NCBI GenBank assembly: GCA_034663635.1
Contig: JAXDJH010000013.1
Location: 329,778-393,777 of the forward strand
DNA: 64,000 nucleotides
Reading direction: 5' to 3'
Origin: JAXDJH01 sp034663635
GTDB taxonomy: Bacteria > Actinomycetota > CADDZG01 > WHSQ01
Shown here in pieces: positions 26,510-37,000 of the stretch; position 1 is the first letter of the stretch, and every line of letters begins with the position of its first letter. The translations under genes were made by a program, and so were the position numbers. The notes under the pieces were generated by a model, which worked only from the letters and a program-made list of their open reading frames with translations, was not told where the DNA came from and did not search any database.

Positions 26510-28171
26510 ATGTTGCGCAAGATCGCCCTACTGCTCGCCTCCGCCTCGATCGCCGCGACGGCACTGACGTCTGCTGCGCCGGCGGCTCCGGCCCGCTCCG
26601 TGGCAGGGCCAGACATCGGCAAGCTCGCCTACCAGCCCGAGCCCTCGAATCTGTCGATCAACCCACTGCCGGACCCCGCGAGCGTGCCCAAGGCGAACCC
26701 GCTGGGGAACTGGAACGCTTACGACCTCAACGCCTTCGAGACGCTCTGGTATCCGCATCGCCAAGCCGGAGACACGACCGACGACGATGCTCCGGGTGGC
26801 GCGATCTCCCACGGCACCTGCACTCCGACGAGTTGCGGGAACCATTCGCTCGAGTTCGTGAAGTTCTGGAAGAAGTCGATGGCATCCCTCGTCGCACCGA
26901 TGGGCGGCACCGTCCACGCGTATCCGTTCGAGAACGAGGCCAGCGACATCCCGCCTTACGTCTTTGCAACGCCGGGCGGCAAGGCCTACAACCTTCAGGC
27001 GACCATCCCGGGGGCCGTTCATCCCGAGCAGATGGTCATCGTGTCGGGCCACTACGACCAGACGGACTCCGGTCCGGCTTCGGCCTGGGACTCCGCCGAG
27101 GGACACGCAACCGTTTTCCGCATCGCGAAGTTGATGACCGACTATTGGAAGAAGACCGGAACGCAGCCCGCGGTGAGCGTCAAGTTCACGGCCTGGGCCG
27201 GCGAGGAGTCGGGCACCAACGGTTCCGAGGCCTTCATCCGCGACAACATCCTGCCTTTCTCCGGACTTCGTCCTCTCGGCTACTTCAACCTCGACCCTTG
27301 CGCCGGCGCCTACCCCGCGTTCTACCGCGGCAACCCCGCTTACCAGGTGAAGATGGTCATGCAGTTGAGCGATCCCGCCAAGAGCGTGATCCCCGAGGCC
27401 GCGGAGCGCATCAAGGCGTTCAACAAGCAGGCGCGCGAAGTGCTCGGCGACGTCATGAACCACCTCGACGACAAGCTGACCGATGTTCCGACCTCGCCCG
27501 AGGTCTTCATCTCGGACGAAGAGGCGAAGAAGCTCGGCGTGCCGTCGCAAGAGGACATGGTCGTTCCGGCCCTCGGTGGTCTGGCGATCTTCTCGAGCGA
27601 CTACGCGAGGTTCGAAGAGATCGGTGTTCCGATCATCAACCTGTTCCCCGACATGTTGGGTGCGCACGCGGGCGGCGCGACCAAAGACCCGGGTTGGCAC
27701 GTGGACGGCATCGCGCTGTTGCACACGCCGAACGACAATCTTCGCAACTTGAACGCATTGACCGGACCGGACCAGACGGGACTGACCGCTTCGCAGGGTT
27801 GGTACAAGGGCCTCGAGTTCTGCGCGCACATGCACTCGTGGTTCATGCTCCAGCCCAACATGGGTGGCGCGGTGCCCAAGACCAACGGGCCGGTCGCCTA
27901 CTTCGAGGCGCTGCACGACGATCCCGCCCCGCTCAAGCCGGGCAAGGCACTCACGTTCGATGCAACTGGAAGCCGCGCTTACGTCGGCGACAAGTTGGTC
28001 AACGCGAGCGGCCTGAAGTTCAGCTGGAACTTCGGCGACGGAACGACATCGAGCGACCAGATTACGAACCACGCTTTCTCGAAGAATGGGAACTACGAGG
28101 TCGTGCTCACCGTTACCGACTCGAGCGGCCGCTCCGATCAGATGACGCTGAAAGTCTCGATCGGCGAATAG
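26510..28171 (+). CDS. Secreted M28 aminopeptidase with PKD domain
   Basis: The 553-residue protein starts at an ATG after TTAGGAG and has a signal peptide (LLASASIAATALTSAAPAAPA). The M28 dinuclear zinc ligands are visible: His in VSGHYDQTD, Asp in AWDSAEG, the Glu pair in WAGEESGTNG, Asp in FNLDPC and His in LLHTPNDNLRN. The C-terminal 80 residues form a PKD domain (FSWNFGDGTTSSDQ). It is predicted to be an extracellular zinc aminopeptidase or carboxypeptidase, with the PKD domain used for binding polymers or cell surface. It appears to be monocistronic. Confidence 0.88.
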   Translation: MLRKIALLLASASIAATALTSAAPAAPARSVAGPDIGKLAYQPEPSNLSINPLPDPASVPKANPLGNWNAYDLNAFETLWYPHRQAGDTTDDDAPGGAISHGTCTPTSCGNHSLEFVKFWKKSMASLVAPMGGTVHAYPFENEASDIPPYVFATPGGKAYNLQATIPGAVHPEQMVIVSGHYDQTDSGPASAWDSAEGHATVFRIAKLMTDYWKKTGTQPAVSVKFTAWAGEESGTNGSEAFIRDNILPFSGLRPLGYFNLDPCAGAYPAFYRGNPAYQVKMVMQLSDPAKSVIPEAAERIKAFNKQAREVLGDVMNHLDDKLTDVPTSPEVFISDEEAKKLGVPSQEDMVVPALGGLAIFSSDYARFEEIGVPIINLFPDMLGAHAGGATKDPGWHVDGIALLHTPNDNLRNLNALTGPDQTGLTASQGWYKGLEFCAHMHSWFMLQPNMGGAVPKTNGPVAYFEALHDDPAPLKPGKALTFDATGSRAYVGDKLVNASGLKFSWNFGDGTTSSDQITNHAFSKNGNYEVVLTVTDSSGRSDQMTLKVSIGE

Positions 28172-28232
28172 CAACGCTCTGGAAGGTTCTAACCAACCGC
28201 TGGAGATAGCTCTAGGCAGCTGACCAAGCTAA

Positions 28233-28493
28233 GTGCGTAACCAGAACGCGCCCTCGTTTGCCGATTCCTTCAGTGGACGAAGTTCACTCTTAGAACTCGG
28301 GGATGACATGGGCGTTGCAAACGCGATCAGGCGGGGATTCACCGACAGGAAGATCGCTCGGCGGGTTGCCGGCGATCCTCTGACCGTGTCAGGGGACCAC
28401 TCATTCGTTGATCGAGTCCGAGATCAGGAGTTCCTGATGCTCATCCGTTCGACGATGGGGATCGCGGACGGAGAGTTCGACCGAGGCCTCTAG
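28233..28493 (+). CDS. Small hypothetical ORF (weakly supported)
   Basis: This open frame of 86 codons lies in the otherwise empty 318-base stretch between the M28 peptidase and the TatA-like gene. It starts at a GTG with no clear ribosome-binding site; an in-frame ATG at 28308 follows GGGGATGAC. The predicted protein is charged, has no signal or membrane segment, and matches no family I recognise. It ends in a 4-base convergent overlap with the TatA-like gene. It could be chance. Confidence 0.25.
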   Translation: MRNQNAPSFADSFSGRSSLLELGDDMGVANAIRRGFTDRKIARRVAGDPLTVSGDHSFVDRVRDQEFLMLIRSTMGIADGEFDRGL

Positions 28494-28765
28494 CTTGCTT
28501 GGGCTTTCTTTTCCTTCTCGGCCACTATCTCGGCCGCGCTCTTCGCGCAGCCTGGGCAGAACTTCGAGTCGGCCGGGATCTCGGTGGCGCAGAACGGACA
28601 CGGCCCTTCGACCGGCTGCGCCTGGTAGCCCTCTTTCAGTCCAGTCTTGAACTCTTTGCCGGCCTGGCCCATAGAGCGGGCGAGCTTTGGCAACCTGGTT
28701 GCTCCGAACAGAAGCAACAGCACCAGAAGGATGATGAGCATCTCTCCGCCGCCTGGAAAACTCAT
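28490..28765 (-). CDS. TatA-like protein with C-terminal zinc ribbon
   Basis: The 91-residue protein begins as a TatA/Hcf106 subunit: a short transmembrane helix (EMLIILLVLLLLFGATRLPKLA), the conserved FGxxxLP hinge, and an amphipathic helix (SMGQAGKEFKTGLKEG). The C-terminus holds a zinc ribbon, CPFC...CPGC at about residues 56-74, which is not part of ordinary TatA. TatA oligomers form the twin-arginine export pore; the ribbon may alter partner choice. No tatB or tatC is in the window. It overlaps the upstream LLM oxidoreductase gene by four bases. Confidence 0.8.
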   Translation of the reverse strand: MSFPGGGEMLIILLVLLLLFGATRLPKLARSMGQAGKEFKTGLKEGYQAQPVEGPCPFCATEIPADSKFCPGCAKSAAEIVAEKEKKAQAS

Positions 28766-29802
28766 GGCGTTTTCTCCTCTCGGTCGCCCGCCAAGCGGGC
28801 GATGATCTCCTCACCGACGAAAGAGACGTCCTCTTCATCGGCGATCTGGAACGGCAGCGCGCCGAGCCCGACGATCACTTCCTCGACTCCGAGCTCCGCG
28901 AGCGAACCGATCTGATCGACTACTTCGCTCACAGTCCCGGCGATCCGGCCGGCCCGGAACTCATCCCAGGATACTGCCGGGCCCCCGCTAGAACTCCGCA
29001 AAACTCCATCTGGAGTGTGGGCGATGAGGTTCTCGAAGCGGGCCTTGAGGTCGGCCTCGTCGGTTCCGGCCATGACGTAGGCGCCGACCGAGCGGCGCAG
29101 TGACTTGGGATCGCGGCCCGCTTTCTCGCAGGCCGCATCCGCGACCTTGGCTCTTTCCTTGTAGGTCTCGATCGAGCCGATCCACGAGAAGTTCCAGCCG
29201 TCGGCGTGTGCGGCCGCGGTGGCGAGCAGCTTGTCGCCCTTGCCGCCGACCCAGAGCGGGGGCCGCGGAGATTGAACGGGCCCGGGCCTGCAGATCGCAC
29301 CGTCTATTAAGTAGTGCTCGCCCTTGAAGATGAGCTCCTCGCCTTCGAGGAGCCGAGCGATGATCTGGAGGCTCTCGCCGAGGCGTTCGATGCGAACCCC
29401 GGGTCGATCGAAGTCGATGCCGGCGGCTCGATACTCGGCCTCGTACCAACCGGCCCCCAGTCCGACATCCACCCGACCGCCGGAGAGCTGATCGAGCGTC
29501 GCGATCATCTTCGCGAGCAAGGCCGGGTTGCGGAAGTCGTTGCACAGAGCCATCGAGCCGATGCGGACCCTCTCAGTCGCGGCTGCGAGCCCGGCCATCG
29601 TCGTCCAGCACTCGAGTGAGCCCTGGGGTTCGTCGGGCCCCCCGTACTTCGACCAGTCCAAGAAGAGGTGATCCGAGACCCAGACGGAATCAAAGCCGCT
29701 CGCCTCGGCGGTTTGGGCGACCGCCTTCACGCCGTTCCAGCTGACCGGGCCGCCTGCGAGGCTCGTGTCGTAATGAGGAAGGCCCAAACCGAAGCGCATC
29801 AA
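28762..29802 (-). CDS. LLM-class flavin/F420-dependent oxidoreductase
   Basis: The 346-residue protein has the luciferase-like TIM-barrel sequence. It shows FGLGLPHYD at the N-terminus, FDSVWVSDHLFLDW, the TTMAGLAAATERVRIGSMAL strand, DVGLGAGWYEAEYRAAGIDF, and RPPLWVGGKGDKLLATAAAHADGWN. In actinobacteria such proteins usually use F420 rather than FMN; the cofactor cannot be proven here. It oxidises or reduces an unknown small molecule. Its stop overlaps the start of the TatA-like gene by four bases, an odd pairing. Confidence 0.87.
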   Translation of the reverse strand: MMRFGLGLPHYDTSLAGGPVSWNGVKAVAQTAEASGFDSVWVSDHLFLDWSKYGGPDEPQGSLECWTTMAGLAAATERVRIGSMALCNDFRNPALLAKMIATLDQLSGGRVDVGLGAGWYEAEYRAAGIDFDRPGVRIERLGESLQIIARLLEGEELIFKGEHYLIDGAICRPGPVQSPRPPLWVGGKGDKLLATAAAHADGWNFSWIGSIETYKERAKVADAACEKAGRDPKSLRRSVGAYVMAGTDEADLKARFENLIAHTPDGVLRSSSGGPAVSWDEFRAGRIAGTVSEVVDQIGSLAELGVEEVIVGLGALPFQIADEEDVSFVGEEIIARLAGDREEKTP

Positions 29803-29843
29803 GGCAGTTTAGGGACCCGAGGGCCTTTCGGTAGACTCCGTTC

Positions 29844-30308
29844 ATGAACGTCTCAGATGTCATGACCGACGCCGCTCTTACCGACTCCGCTGGGGATTCT
29901 CTTGCCGACGCCGCCGCCAAGATGTGGCAGCAGCAGACCGGCTCGCTCCTGATCACGGAGGGCGACAACCTCCAAGGGATCGTTACCGAGCGCGACATCA
30001 TGCGAGTCGTGGCCGAGGGCACGGACCCACACACGGTGACCCTCAAAGAAGTCATGACGACCGACGTCGTCACGACCAGGCCCGACACCTCTCTCAAAGA
30101 CGCGGCCGAGATCATGTTCCAGAAGTGGTTCCGTCACCTCCCCGTCGTCACGGGTGAAGGCAAGATCGTTGGGATCATCTCGCTGCGCGATCTCTTGAAC
30201 GTGGTGGCCGAGGGCATGGTCGAGCCCGAGCACATCACCCACCTGACGGGCCACAAGCTGGTGCGAGACGTGAGGCTCGAGCGCGTAGAGGCCGGCGATC
30301 TCGACTAG
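29844..30308 (+). CDS. Tandem CBS-domain protein
   Basis: The 154-residue protein consists of two CBS motifs (about 1-65: VSDVMTDAALTDSAGDSLADAA, GSLLITEGDNLQGIVTERDIMRVV; about 70-130: VMTTDVVTTRPDTSLKDAAEIM, HLPVVTGEGKIVGIISLRDLL). Such stand-alone Bateman modules bind adenosine nucleotides and regulate partner proteins, often in the energy or redox response of actinobacteria. No partner is adjacent. It is divergent from the LLM oxidoreductase gene (41 bases). Confidence 0.9.
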   Translation: MNVSDVMTDAALTDSAGDSLADAAAKMWQQQTGSLLITEGDNLQGIVTERDIMRVVAEGTDPHTVTLKEVMTTDVVTTRPDTSLKDAAEIMFQKWFRHLPVVTGEGKIVGIISLRDLLNVVAEGMVEPEHITHLTGHKLVRDVRLERVEAGDLD

Positions 30309-30368
30309 CTAGCCCTGGCGCCTCTTTGTAATCCCAGATACCCCACCCGCACCGGAGAAGGACATCAA

Positions 30369-30406
30369 CCGCCCGCGGGGAACCTCCCCTTAACGATCTC
30401 GGGCGG
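30369..30406 (+). terminator. Nested GC hairpin downstream of the CBS gene
   Basis: CCGCCCG (30369-30375) pairs with CGGGCGG (30400-30406), and a smaller GGGG/CCCC stem lies inside. No U-tract follows, so it could be a terminator-like structure after the CBS gene or a leader element of the next gene, about 40 bases away. I see no match to a known riboswitch. Confidence 0.3.
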
Positions 30407-30442
30407 ACGGCCCAGGGGTCCCTTGAGAAATCGGGGTGTTAC

Positions 30443-30937
30443 GTGAAGAAGTCATTGATCGCAGCCCTCACGGCCATGCTCGTCCTCGGCACCATCGGGA
30501 TGCCGGCCGCGACTGCCAAGAAAAAGAAGAAGCCCACAACTCAGACAGTGACGTTCTCCGAGGAGGGCGCCATCCGCGTCGCAGGACCTACCGGGGCTGC
30601 ACTGAAGGGCGTCACCGAAGCCGAGTTCACGCTCGCCAACTCTTGTGCCACGCCTCCCGTCAGCCAGGGCCACGACGGCTATGTGATCGAGCTCCCAGCG
30701 GAGTACGCGATGGGCACGGGGACGATCGAGGTAAAAGGGGCCGACACCACCGGTGCCTACGACCTGGACCTCTACTTCTACGACGCAGGCTGCACGCTTA
30801 TGGATCCGTACCTGACCGAGGGCGCCGACCCATCGGGAGCGATCAATGGCGGAGCGAAGTGGGCGGTCGTCAATCTCTTCGTCGGAGCGAACGCCACCTT
30901 CAAACTCACCGCCACGGCCACGATCCCGGCTCCCTAA
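30443..30937 (+). CDS. Small secreted beta-rich protein
   Basis: The 164-residue protein starts at a GTG and has a signal peptide (KKSLIAALTAMLVLGTIGMPAATA), followed by a Lys run (KKKKK) and a beta-rich domain (GYVIELPAEYAMGTGTIEVKG, AYDLDLYFYDAGC). The domain layout resembles the C-terminal pre-peptidase/jelly-roll type that binds cell surface or calcium, but I cannot assign a family. Two cysteines may form a disulfide. It may be a periplasmic or wall-associated protein. It precedes the giant secreted protein gene by about 130 bases. Confidence 0.65.
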   Translation: MKKSLIAALTAMLVLGTIGMPAATAKKKKKPTTQTVTFSEEGAIRVAGPTGAALKGVTEAEFTLANSCATPPVSQGHDGYVIELPAEYAMGTGTIEVKGADTTGAYDLDLYFYDAGCTLMDPYLTEGADPSGAINGGAKWAVVNLFVGANATFKLTATATIPAP

Positions 30938-30939
30938 GG

Positions 30940-31004
30940 GTTCGTTAACCCGAACTTGAGGGCGGAGCCTTAGCCGGCTCCAGATCTGAGGCGTAGCAAC
31001 GCCT
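30940..31004 (+). ncRNA. Three tandem hairpins in the leader of the giant protein gene
   Basis: Three simple stems follow one another: GGGTT/AACCC at about 30939-30952, GGAGCC/GGCTCC at 30964-30981, and AGGCGT/ACGCCT at 30989-31004 with an AGCA loop. The first may terminate the preceding gene. Together they could form a structured 5' leader for the gene at 31069. There is no known-RNA match. Confidence 0.35.
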
Positions 31005-31068
31005 GCATCGTCTAGGTCATTTTGCGTATTTCGCCCCGGTCACTCTCCCGTCTTAATCGAGGGTGGCT

Positions 31069-34000
31069 GTGAGTACTCCTCGGTCTGCGCGCCTTCTTTC
31101 CGCTTTGCTATCGGTCGCCCTGCTGCTGACGATCACGTTCATCTCCCCCGCCCAAGCTGTGCCGGTTCAGCGCCTGAATCAAGACTTCACGAGCGCCACC
31201 TTTCCGCCGGCCGGCTGGTCGACGATCAACGACCGCTGGGCACGCGAGGCGAGTTGCGCCGAGCTGTCCGCGTCCGCGTGCGCGTCGATCTCCGGAGGGG
31301 CGGACGCGATCGGCAGCTTCTATCTCGTCACTCCGTCGTTTTCGACCGCCGGCCTGACGAGCCCGAAGATCGACTTCGATGTTTACATCGCGGACCCAGA
31401 TGGGGCGATGTCCTTCACGGTCCTCGATTCGTTTGACTGCGCCGGGATCGACGGTATGCCCGGAGGTCAAATCCACACGCCATCGGTGGACTCGGGAACC
31501 ACGAGCCACCAGTCGATCAACCTGCCCGTGAGGGCCAACCCCTACTGCCTGCGCTTCGGGTTCGGTCAGGACGCGACGATGGCCGCGGCGACCGTGAAGC
31601 TCGACAACATCGTGGTGTCGGGTGACGGGGCAGCCCCTCCGCCGAACGATCCACCCGTCGCGCCCGCGACGAAGAACTTCAACGTCACCGAGGACACTCC
31701 ACAGACGCTTCACTTCCCAGCGAGCGAGCTCAACGATCCCAACGGCGACCCGCTGACCCTCGTGCAGACGTCGGGGCCGTTCCAAGGATCGATCTCCGAT
31801 GTCGAGTTCCTCCCGGGAGGGATGTCGCTCAAGTACACGCCGAACCCGAACTTCGACGGCGAGCGCAATGCGGCGGGCAACGTCTTTAGAGGAGACGAGT
31901 TCAAGTTCAAAGTGAACGACGGCGAGTTCGACAGCAACGAGACCACCGTCACTATCGACATGACCGCGGTCAACGATGCCCCGGTGGTCGAGGGCCCCAA
32001 CTCGGCATCCATCTTGGAAGACCAGCCGTGGTTCACGTTCTCGAATGGTGTCTCGGGCGCGACCTGCACGAACGTCGGCTGTAGCGCGACCCCGGATGTT
32101 CCGCTCGGCGTGTCCGACGACGCCCCCGGATTTCCGTCGGCGACGGGTTACGAGCTACGGATGATCATCGAAACGACTCCGGCGGCCGGAAGCACCTTCT
32201 CGCTCGGCAACACCGCCGGGCTGACGTTTTCCGAGGGCGACGGGACAGATGACCAGCGGATGGCCTTCACGGGAATGTGGTTCGCGATCGACAGCGCTCT
32301 GAGCGCAGGAACGGTTTACAAGCCCGCTGCGGGTTACACGGGTAACGACACGCTGAGGCTCGTCATTGACGACCAAGGCAACGTCGGACTCGGCGGCGCC
32401 AAGTCGGCGGAAAAGCTCATTGCCATCAACATCGGCGCGATCAACCACCGGCCCACCGTCGAGAACCGAAGCATGACGGTGTCCGAAGACAGCTCCGCAC
32501 AGGTATCGCTGATCGGAGACGATCCCGATGGCGATCCCCTGACGTTCGCGATCGAGACGCAGCCGGCACACGGTCACCTATCCGGCTCGGGGGCGCTCCG
32601 CACTTACACGCCCGACCCCGACTTCGTCGGCAGCGACAGCTTTACCTACACCGCGTCGGATGCCGAGCTCACGAGTTTCCCGAGAACCGTTTCGATAACG
32701 GTGACTCCGATCACGGATCCGCCGGTGATCGGGCCGCTGACGTTCTCCGCGATCGAAGAGCAGACCAAGACGATCACGCTGACGCCGGTGTCGAACAAAG
32801 ACAACGTTCCACTGACGTGGGAAGTAGGTCCGGCCGCGATTGGCTCTCTGTTCGACAACGGCGTGTTGATCCCGACCGGAGGCAGGACGGTCAGCTCGCC
32901 GACCCTTACCTACGTGCCGAAGAAGGATCACTTCGGTCCCGACTACTTCTTATTCAGAGCCAAAGCGACGATCGATGGAGCGCCGTTCGAGAGCTCCTAC
33001 CAACAAGGGATCATCAACGTCCAAAACATCAACGACGCGCCGGTCGCCAAGAATCAAGTCATCACGATGCGACCCGGGCAGGTCATGCCGATCACGCTCG
33101 AAGCGACCGATGCCGACCAGGATCCGATGACGTTCAAGCTCCTCAATCAGCCACAGGTGGGCGTCTTGACGGGGACACCGCCGAACCTCATCTACACGGC
33201 CCCCAACTACGGCTGGCACACGTCGTTCGCCTACGAAGTCAGTGACGGCAGGCAAACGGGCTTCGGCACGGTCGAGATCAAAGTCACCAACGAGCAGCCA
33301 GACGCGATGATCAGTCTCGCGAGCGACTCGACCTCGACCCGTTTGGGCTACAACATCTTCAACACCGACGCGGCGGGACAGACGCTCGCCGTCGACGCAC
33401 CGCCGGGGGTACCGACAGACATCGCGGTCGACATCCTCAACCCGGGCTTCTTCAAAGACACGTTCCTGGTGCAGGGCCCCAGGGCGCCGCAGGGTTGGAC
33501 GATCCGCTACTTCGTCGGAGGGGCGGATGTCACGTCCGATGTGTTTGCGGGCAAGGAGTTCGAGGTCGGGTCCAGCCAGTTCCTGCAGCTCACGATGCGA
33601 GTCACCCCGGGGGGTCAGTCCGGCGAGAGGTTCAAGGCGCTCGTTACCGCGACGTCGGCCGGCGAGGACCACAACTCGGACGCGGTCGCGGCCGACATCA
33701 GGTCGGGGACGTTCCAGCCCGACGTGCTCGTGAATGCCGACGGCGGCCGGCGCAATGCGCTTGGCGACAACACCTACAACGACACCGGCGCAGGCCAGAC
33801 GGTCGATCAGCGCGCTGCCACAGGACAGATCGTCTACACCCACTTCTACGTGGAGAACGACGGCACCGCGGTCGACGATTTCCTGATCAAGGGAGACGTC
33901 GGGCCGGGCGTTAAGTGGCTGCGACAGATCTCGAACGACACCGACGTCACCTCAGCAGTGGAGGCGGGCACCTATGTTGTCGAGGATCTCTTCCCGGGCC

Positions 34001-37000
34001 AGGTCGCCGACATGCTTCTGGTCTACAACGTGCCGGACGGAGCCAAGGGTACCAAGGGGTATCACCTCACCGCGACCTCGGTCGCGAAGGGGAACTCCGA
34101 CACCGCGATCGTCAACCTCGAATCGTTCGGCGCGGGTCAGCCCGACCTGAAGGTCGAGTCCGACCAGCGCTACAGCGGTCTGTTCGGCGTATCGGGCGGA
34201 GTGGGCAACGACCGCTACAGCTTCAACGGCTCGGGCCAGTCGCTGGACGAGGCGGTGCACGCCGGCTCGAGCAACGTCTACGCGGTCGAGCTCGAGAATG
34301 ACTCCGACTTCGCCTCGCTCGACCACCTCGAGGTCTACAGGGCGCGGGCTTGTCTCGGGATCGACTGCAAGGCAGCCGCCGACTACGGATTCCACGTCAG
34401 GTTCTGGCAACTGAACCCACGCGACTTCACAGTGGCCGAGGGCAACAGGGAGATCACTTCAACCGTTTTAGGGGGCCAGGACTACGAGGCCCCGGCAAGG
34501 AACCTCGCCGACCGGATATGGGTCGAGGTGGCCACCGACGCAACCGCGCCGATCGACGCGACCCTCGAGTTGTCGATGTGGACCTACGCGGTCGGCAAGC
34601 CCGAGCTCCAGGACATGGTCATCATGAACCTGCGGACCGTGAAGTTCCGCCCCGACGTCGAGGTCGTCAGCTCGGGGCGTCGGATCGGCGCCAACCTCTA
34701 CGGAAACTCCGACGCGCAGACTCTCAACTTTGACTTCGCGTCGAAAGACACCCAGGAGTTCACGTTCACGGTCGAGAACGACGCCGCGGGACATCTCGTG
34801 CAACAAAAGGACTTGATCACGCTCATCGGATCGCCGGGCGGCAATGGGTTCGCGGTCCAGTACCTCGACTCCGCCGGCCGAGACATCACGAGCGACATCA
34901 CCTCCGGCAACTGGTACCAGAGGCTCGCACAGGGAGAGGTGAAGACGTTCAAGGCGGTCGTCACGAGCCCGAGCAAAGCAACGCCGGGGACATCGTGGCC
35001 GCTCAAGTTCACCGCGACCTCGCACTCCTCTACGTCCACCAATAGCGGAACGATAGGCACGCCCGGTCCCATCGACGTCGGCGGCGCGCTGCTGAAGGTC
35101 GTCTATCGCCCAGACGCGGCGGTCGCGCTCGACACGGGGCCGGTCCTGAATAGTCCCGTCGTGGGCGACGGCATCTACGACCCGCTCGTCGGTAACCAGG
35201 AGCTGAGCGTCGACGCCAAGATCCTCAACACGAAGAAATACCTGTTGAAGCTCTCCAACGACGCTCCGGTGGGCGACACTCTCAAGGCTTCGCTCGACGG
35301 GAAGACCGACGGCTTCGATGTGAAGGTGATGGACGGCACGACGGACGTGACTTCCAAGCTGCGCGATGGGAGCTACAGCGTCGCGCTCCCGGCAGGAGGC
35401 GTTAGGGACCTCTCGATGATCGTCAATACGACGAAGAAGGTGCGGGAGGGCGCGCGTCTGACCAACACGCTCACAGTGAACTCGGCCACGAGACCTCAGG
35501 GCGAGCCCGACGCCGCCCGCATCGTCACGAACGCGATCATCTCGTGCGACGAGACCTCGGTGAAGGTCGGAGTCGTTCAGATCGAGGGCGACTGCATCAT
35601 GAAGACCGACACCGGATACCTGAGCCAGGAGCCCCTCGATCTGAATGGCGTCGAGCTCAGCCTCTTCGGACCTCCGGCGATCATCGACAAGAACAAGCAG
35701 ACCTTGGCGACCGACGAAGCCGAGTTGAGGTTCGCCGACTACGCGATCGACACGGTGGTCAAGATTCCCGTCACGCTCGACGGCGTCGTCAAGACTCTGT
35801 GCGGCGAGTTCCTCCTGGCCGAGGATTGGCGCAACGGCGCCAGTACGTGCGCAAGGAGCGGGGTGCAATACGTGGGCGAGCCGCTCGGGTTGTCCGCCGG
35901 CGAATATCTCTTGACGGGCAACGTCAATCACCTGGGCCAGGAGCCATGGGGTTACGTGTTCGGCAACCGCCTGCCGACCAACACCCAGGAATCGTGGAAA
36001 CACGTGCTGACGTGGCAGAGCGACGGCACTCCGAAGATCGACCTTCCCGTGCCGCCGCCGGACTCGTTCACGGGCGCGCCCGCGCAATTGCCGTTCACGC
36101 TCGGCTCACCTCCCCCGCGCTACGTCGAGGTCGAGTTCGGAACGCTCAACATCGAGGGCCTCAAGATCCTGACCTTCTCCGATGCGATCTACCGTCAGTA
36201 CCTCGACACGGGCGAACGCCTGCTCTACGGAAGCGTCGGCTTCCCCAGAGTTCCGAAGGTCGGCGGATTCCAGTTCGGCGCGAAGTTCGAATCGGGCGGG
36301 ACGCCCGAGTGGATCATCGCCAAGATGAAGCCGGGCCAGGTCGAGATCCCGATAGTCCCGCCGTACGTGAATCTGAAGGAAGCGCAGCTGATGATCGAGG
36401 ACGGGCCTGTCGTCTTCGGGAAGGTCAGCGCGGACATGTTCAAGCTCCTGAGCGCGGAGTCCGGAGCCCCCAACTCGCTGATGACGATGAACGGCGTACT
36501 CGCTTACGACAACGAGCGGATCGGAGCCCGGGGAACCATGTACCTGTTGGGCGTCATCGGTCCGCTCGCCGATGCCAAAGTGACCGCCGGCAGCGGCGGG
36601 GCGCGCGCCACGATGGACTGGAACTACTCGGTCGGCCTCGGCTCGATCGATTTCGGCGGCGACATCGGCACGCTCGATCTCGGCCGGCTTGGGATGAACG
36701 CATCGCTTGACGGTTCCGCGACCAGCAGCAACTTCCAGGTTCAAGGCACGGGAGCACTGCACGTCTTCGACAGCAACGTGGGATTGAACGCGGTCATCTC
36801 GACCATCGGAGCGGCCGGCTGTGCGAGCTCCAAGATCTCGAGTTTCGAGGCCGGCAAGTTCGGCGTGGGCGTCAAATGGGACGAGGGCGGTTCACCCTCG
36901 CTGGATGTGCTGACAGATTGCTCCCTTAGCTCCTACAAGGACCCGAACGCACCAGCGCACATCGACTTCGCCGGGATCGAGCAGCGTTTCCAGGCTCACC

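Noticed and set aside
30369..30443. A ydaO-type c-di-AMP riboswitch
   Set aside because: A GGGGAACC sequence looks similar, but the rest of the consensus, including the GGGGCGAAUC and the final pairing region, is not there.
31108..37000. Large open frames on the reverse strand inside the giant protein gene, for example 34468-36087
   Set aside because: The sequences are Arg- and Val-rich shadows of high-GC codons, with no start signals and no protein domains.
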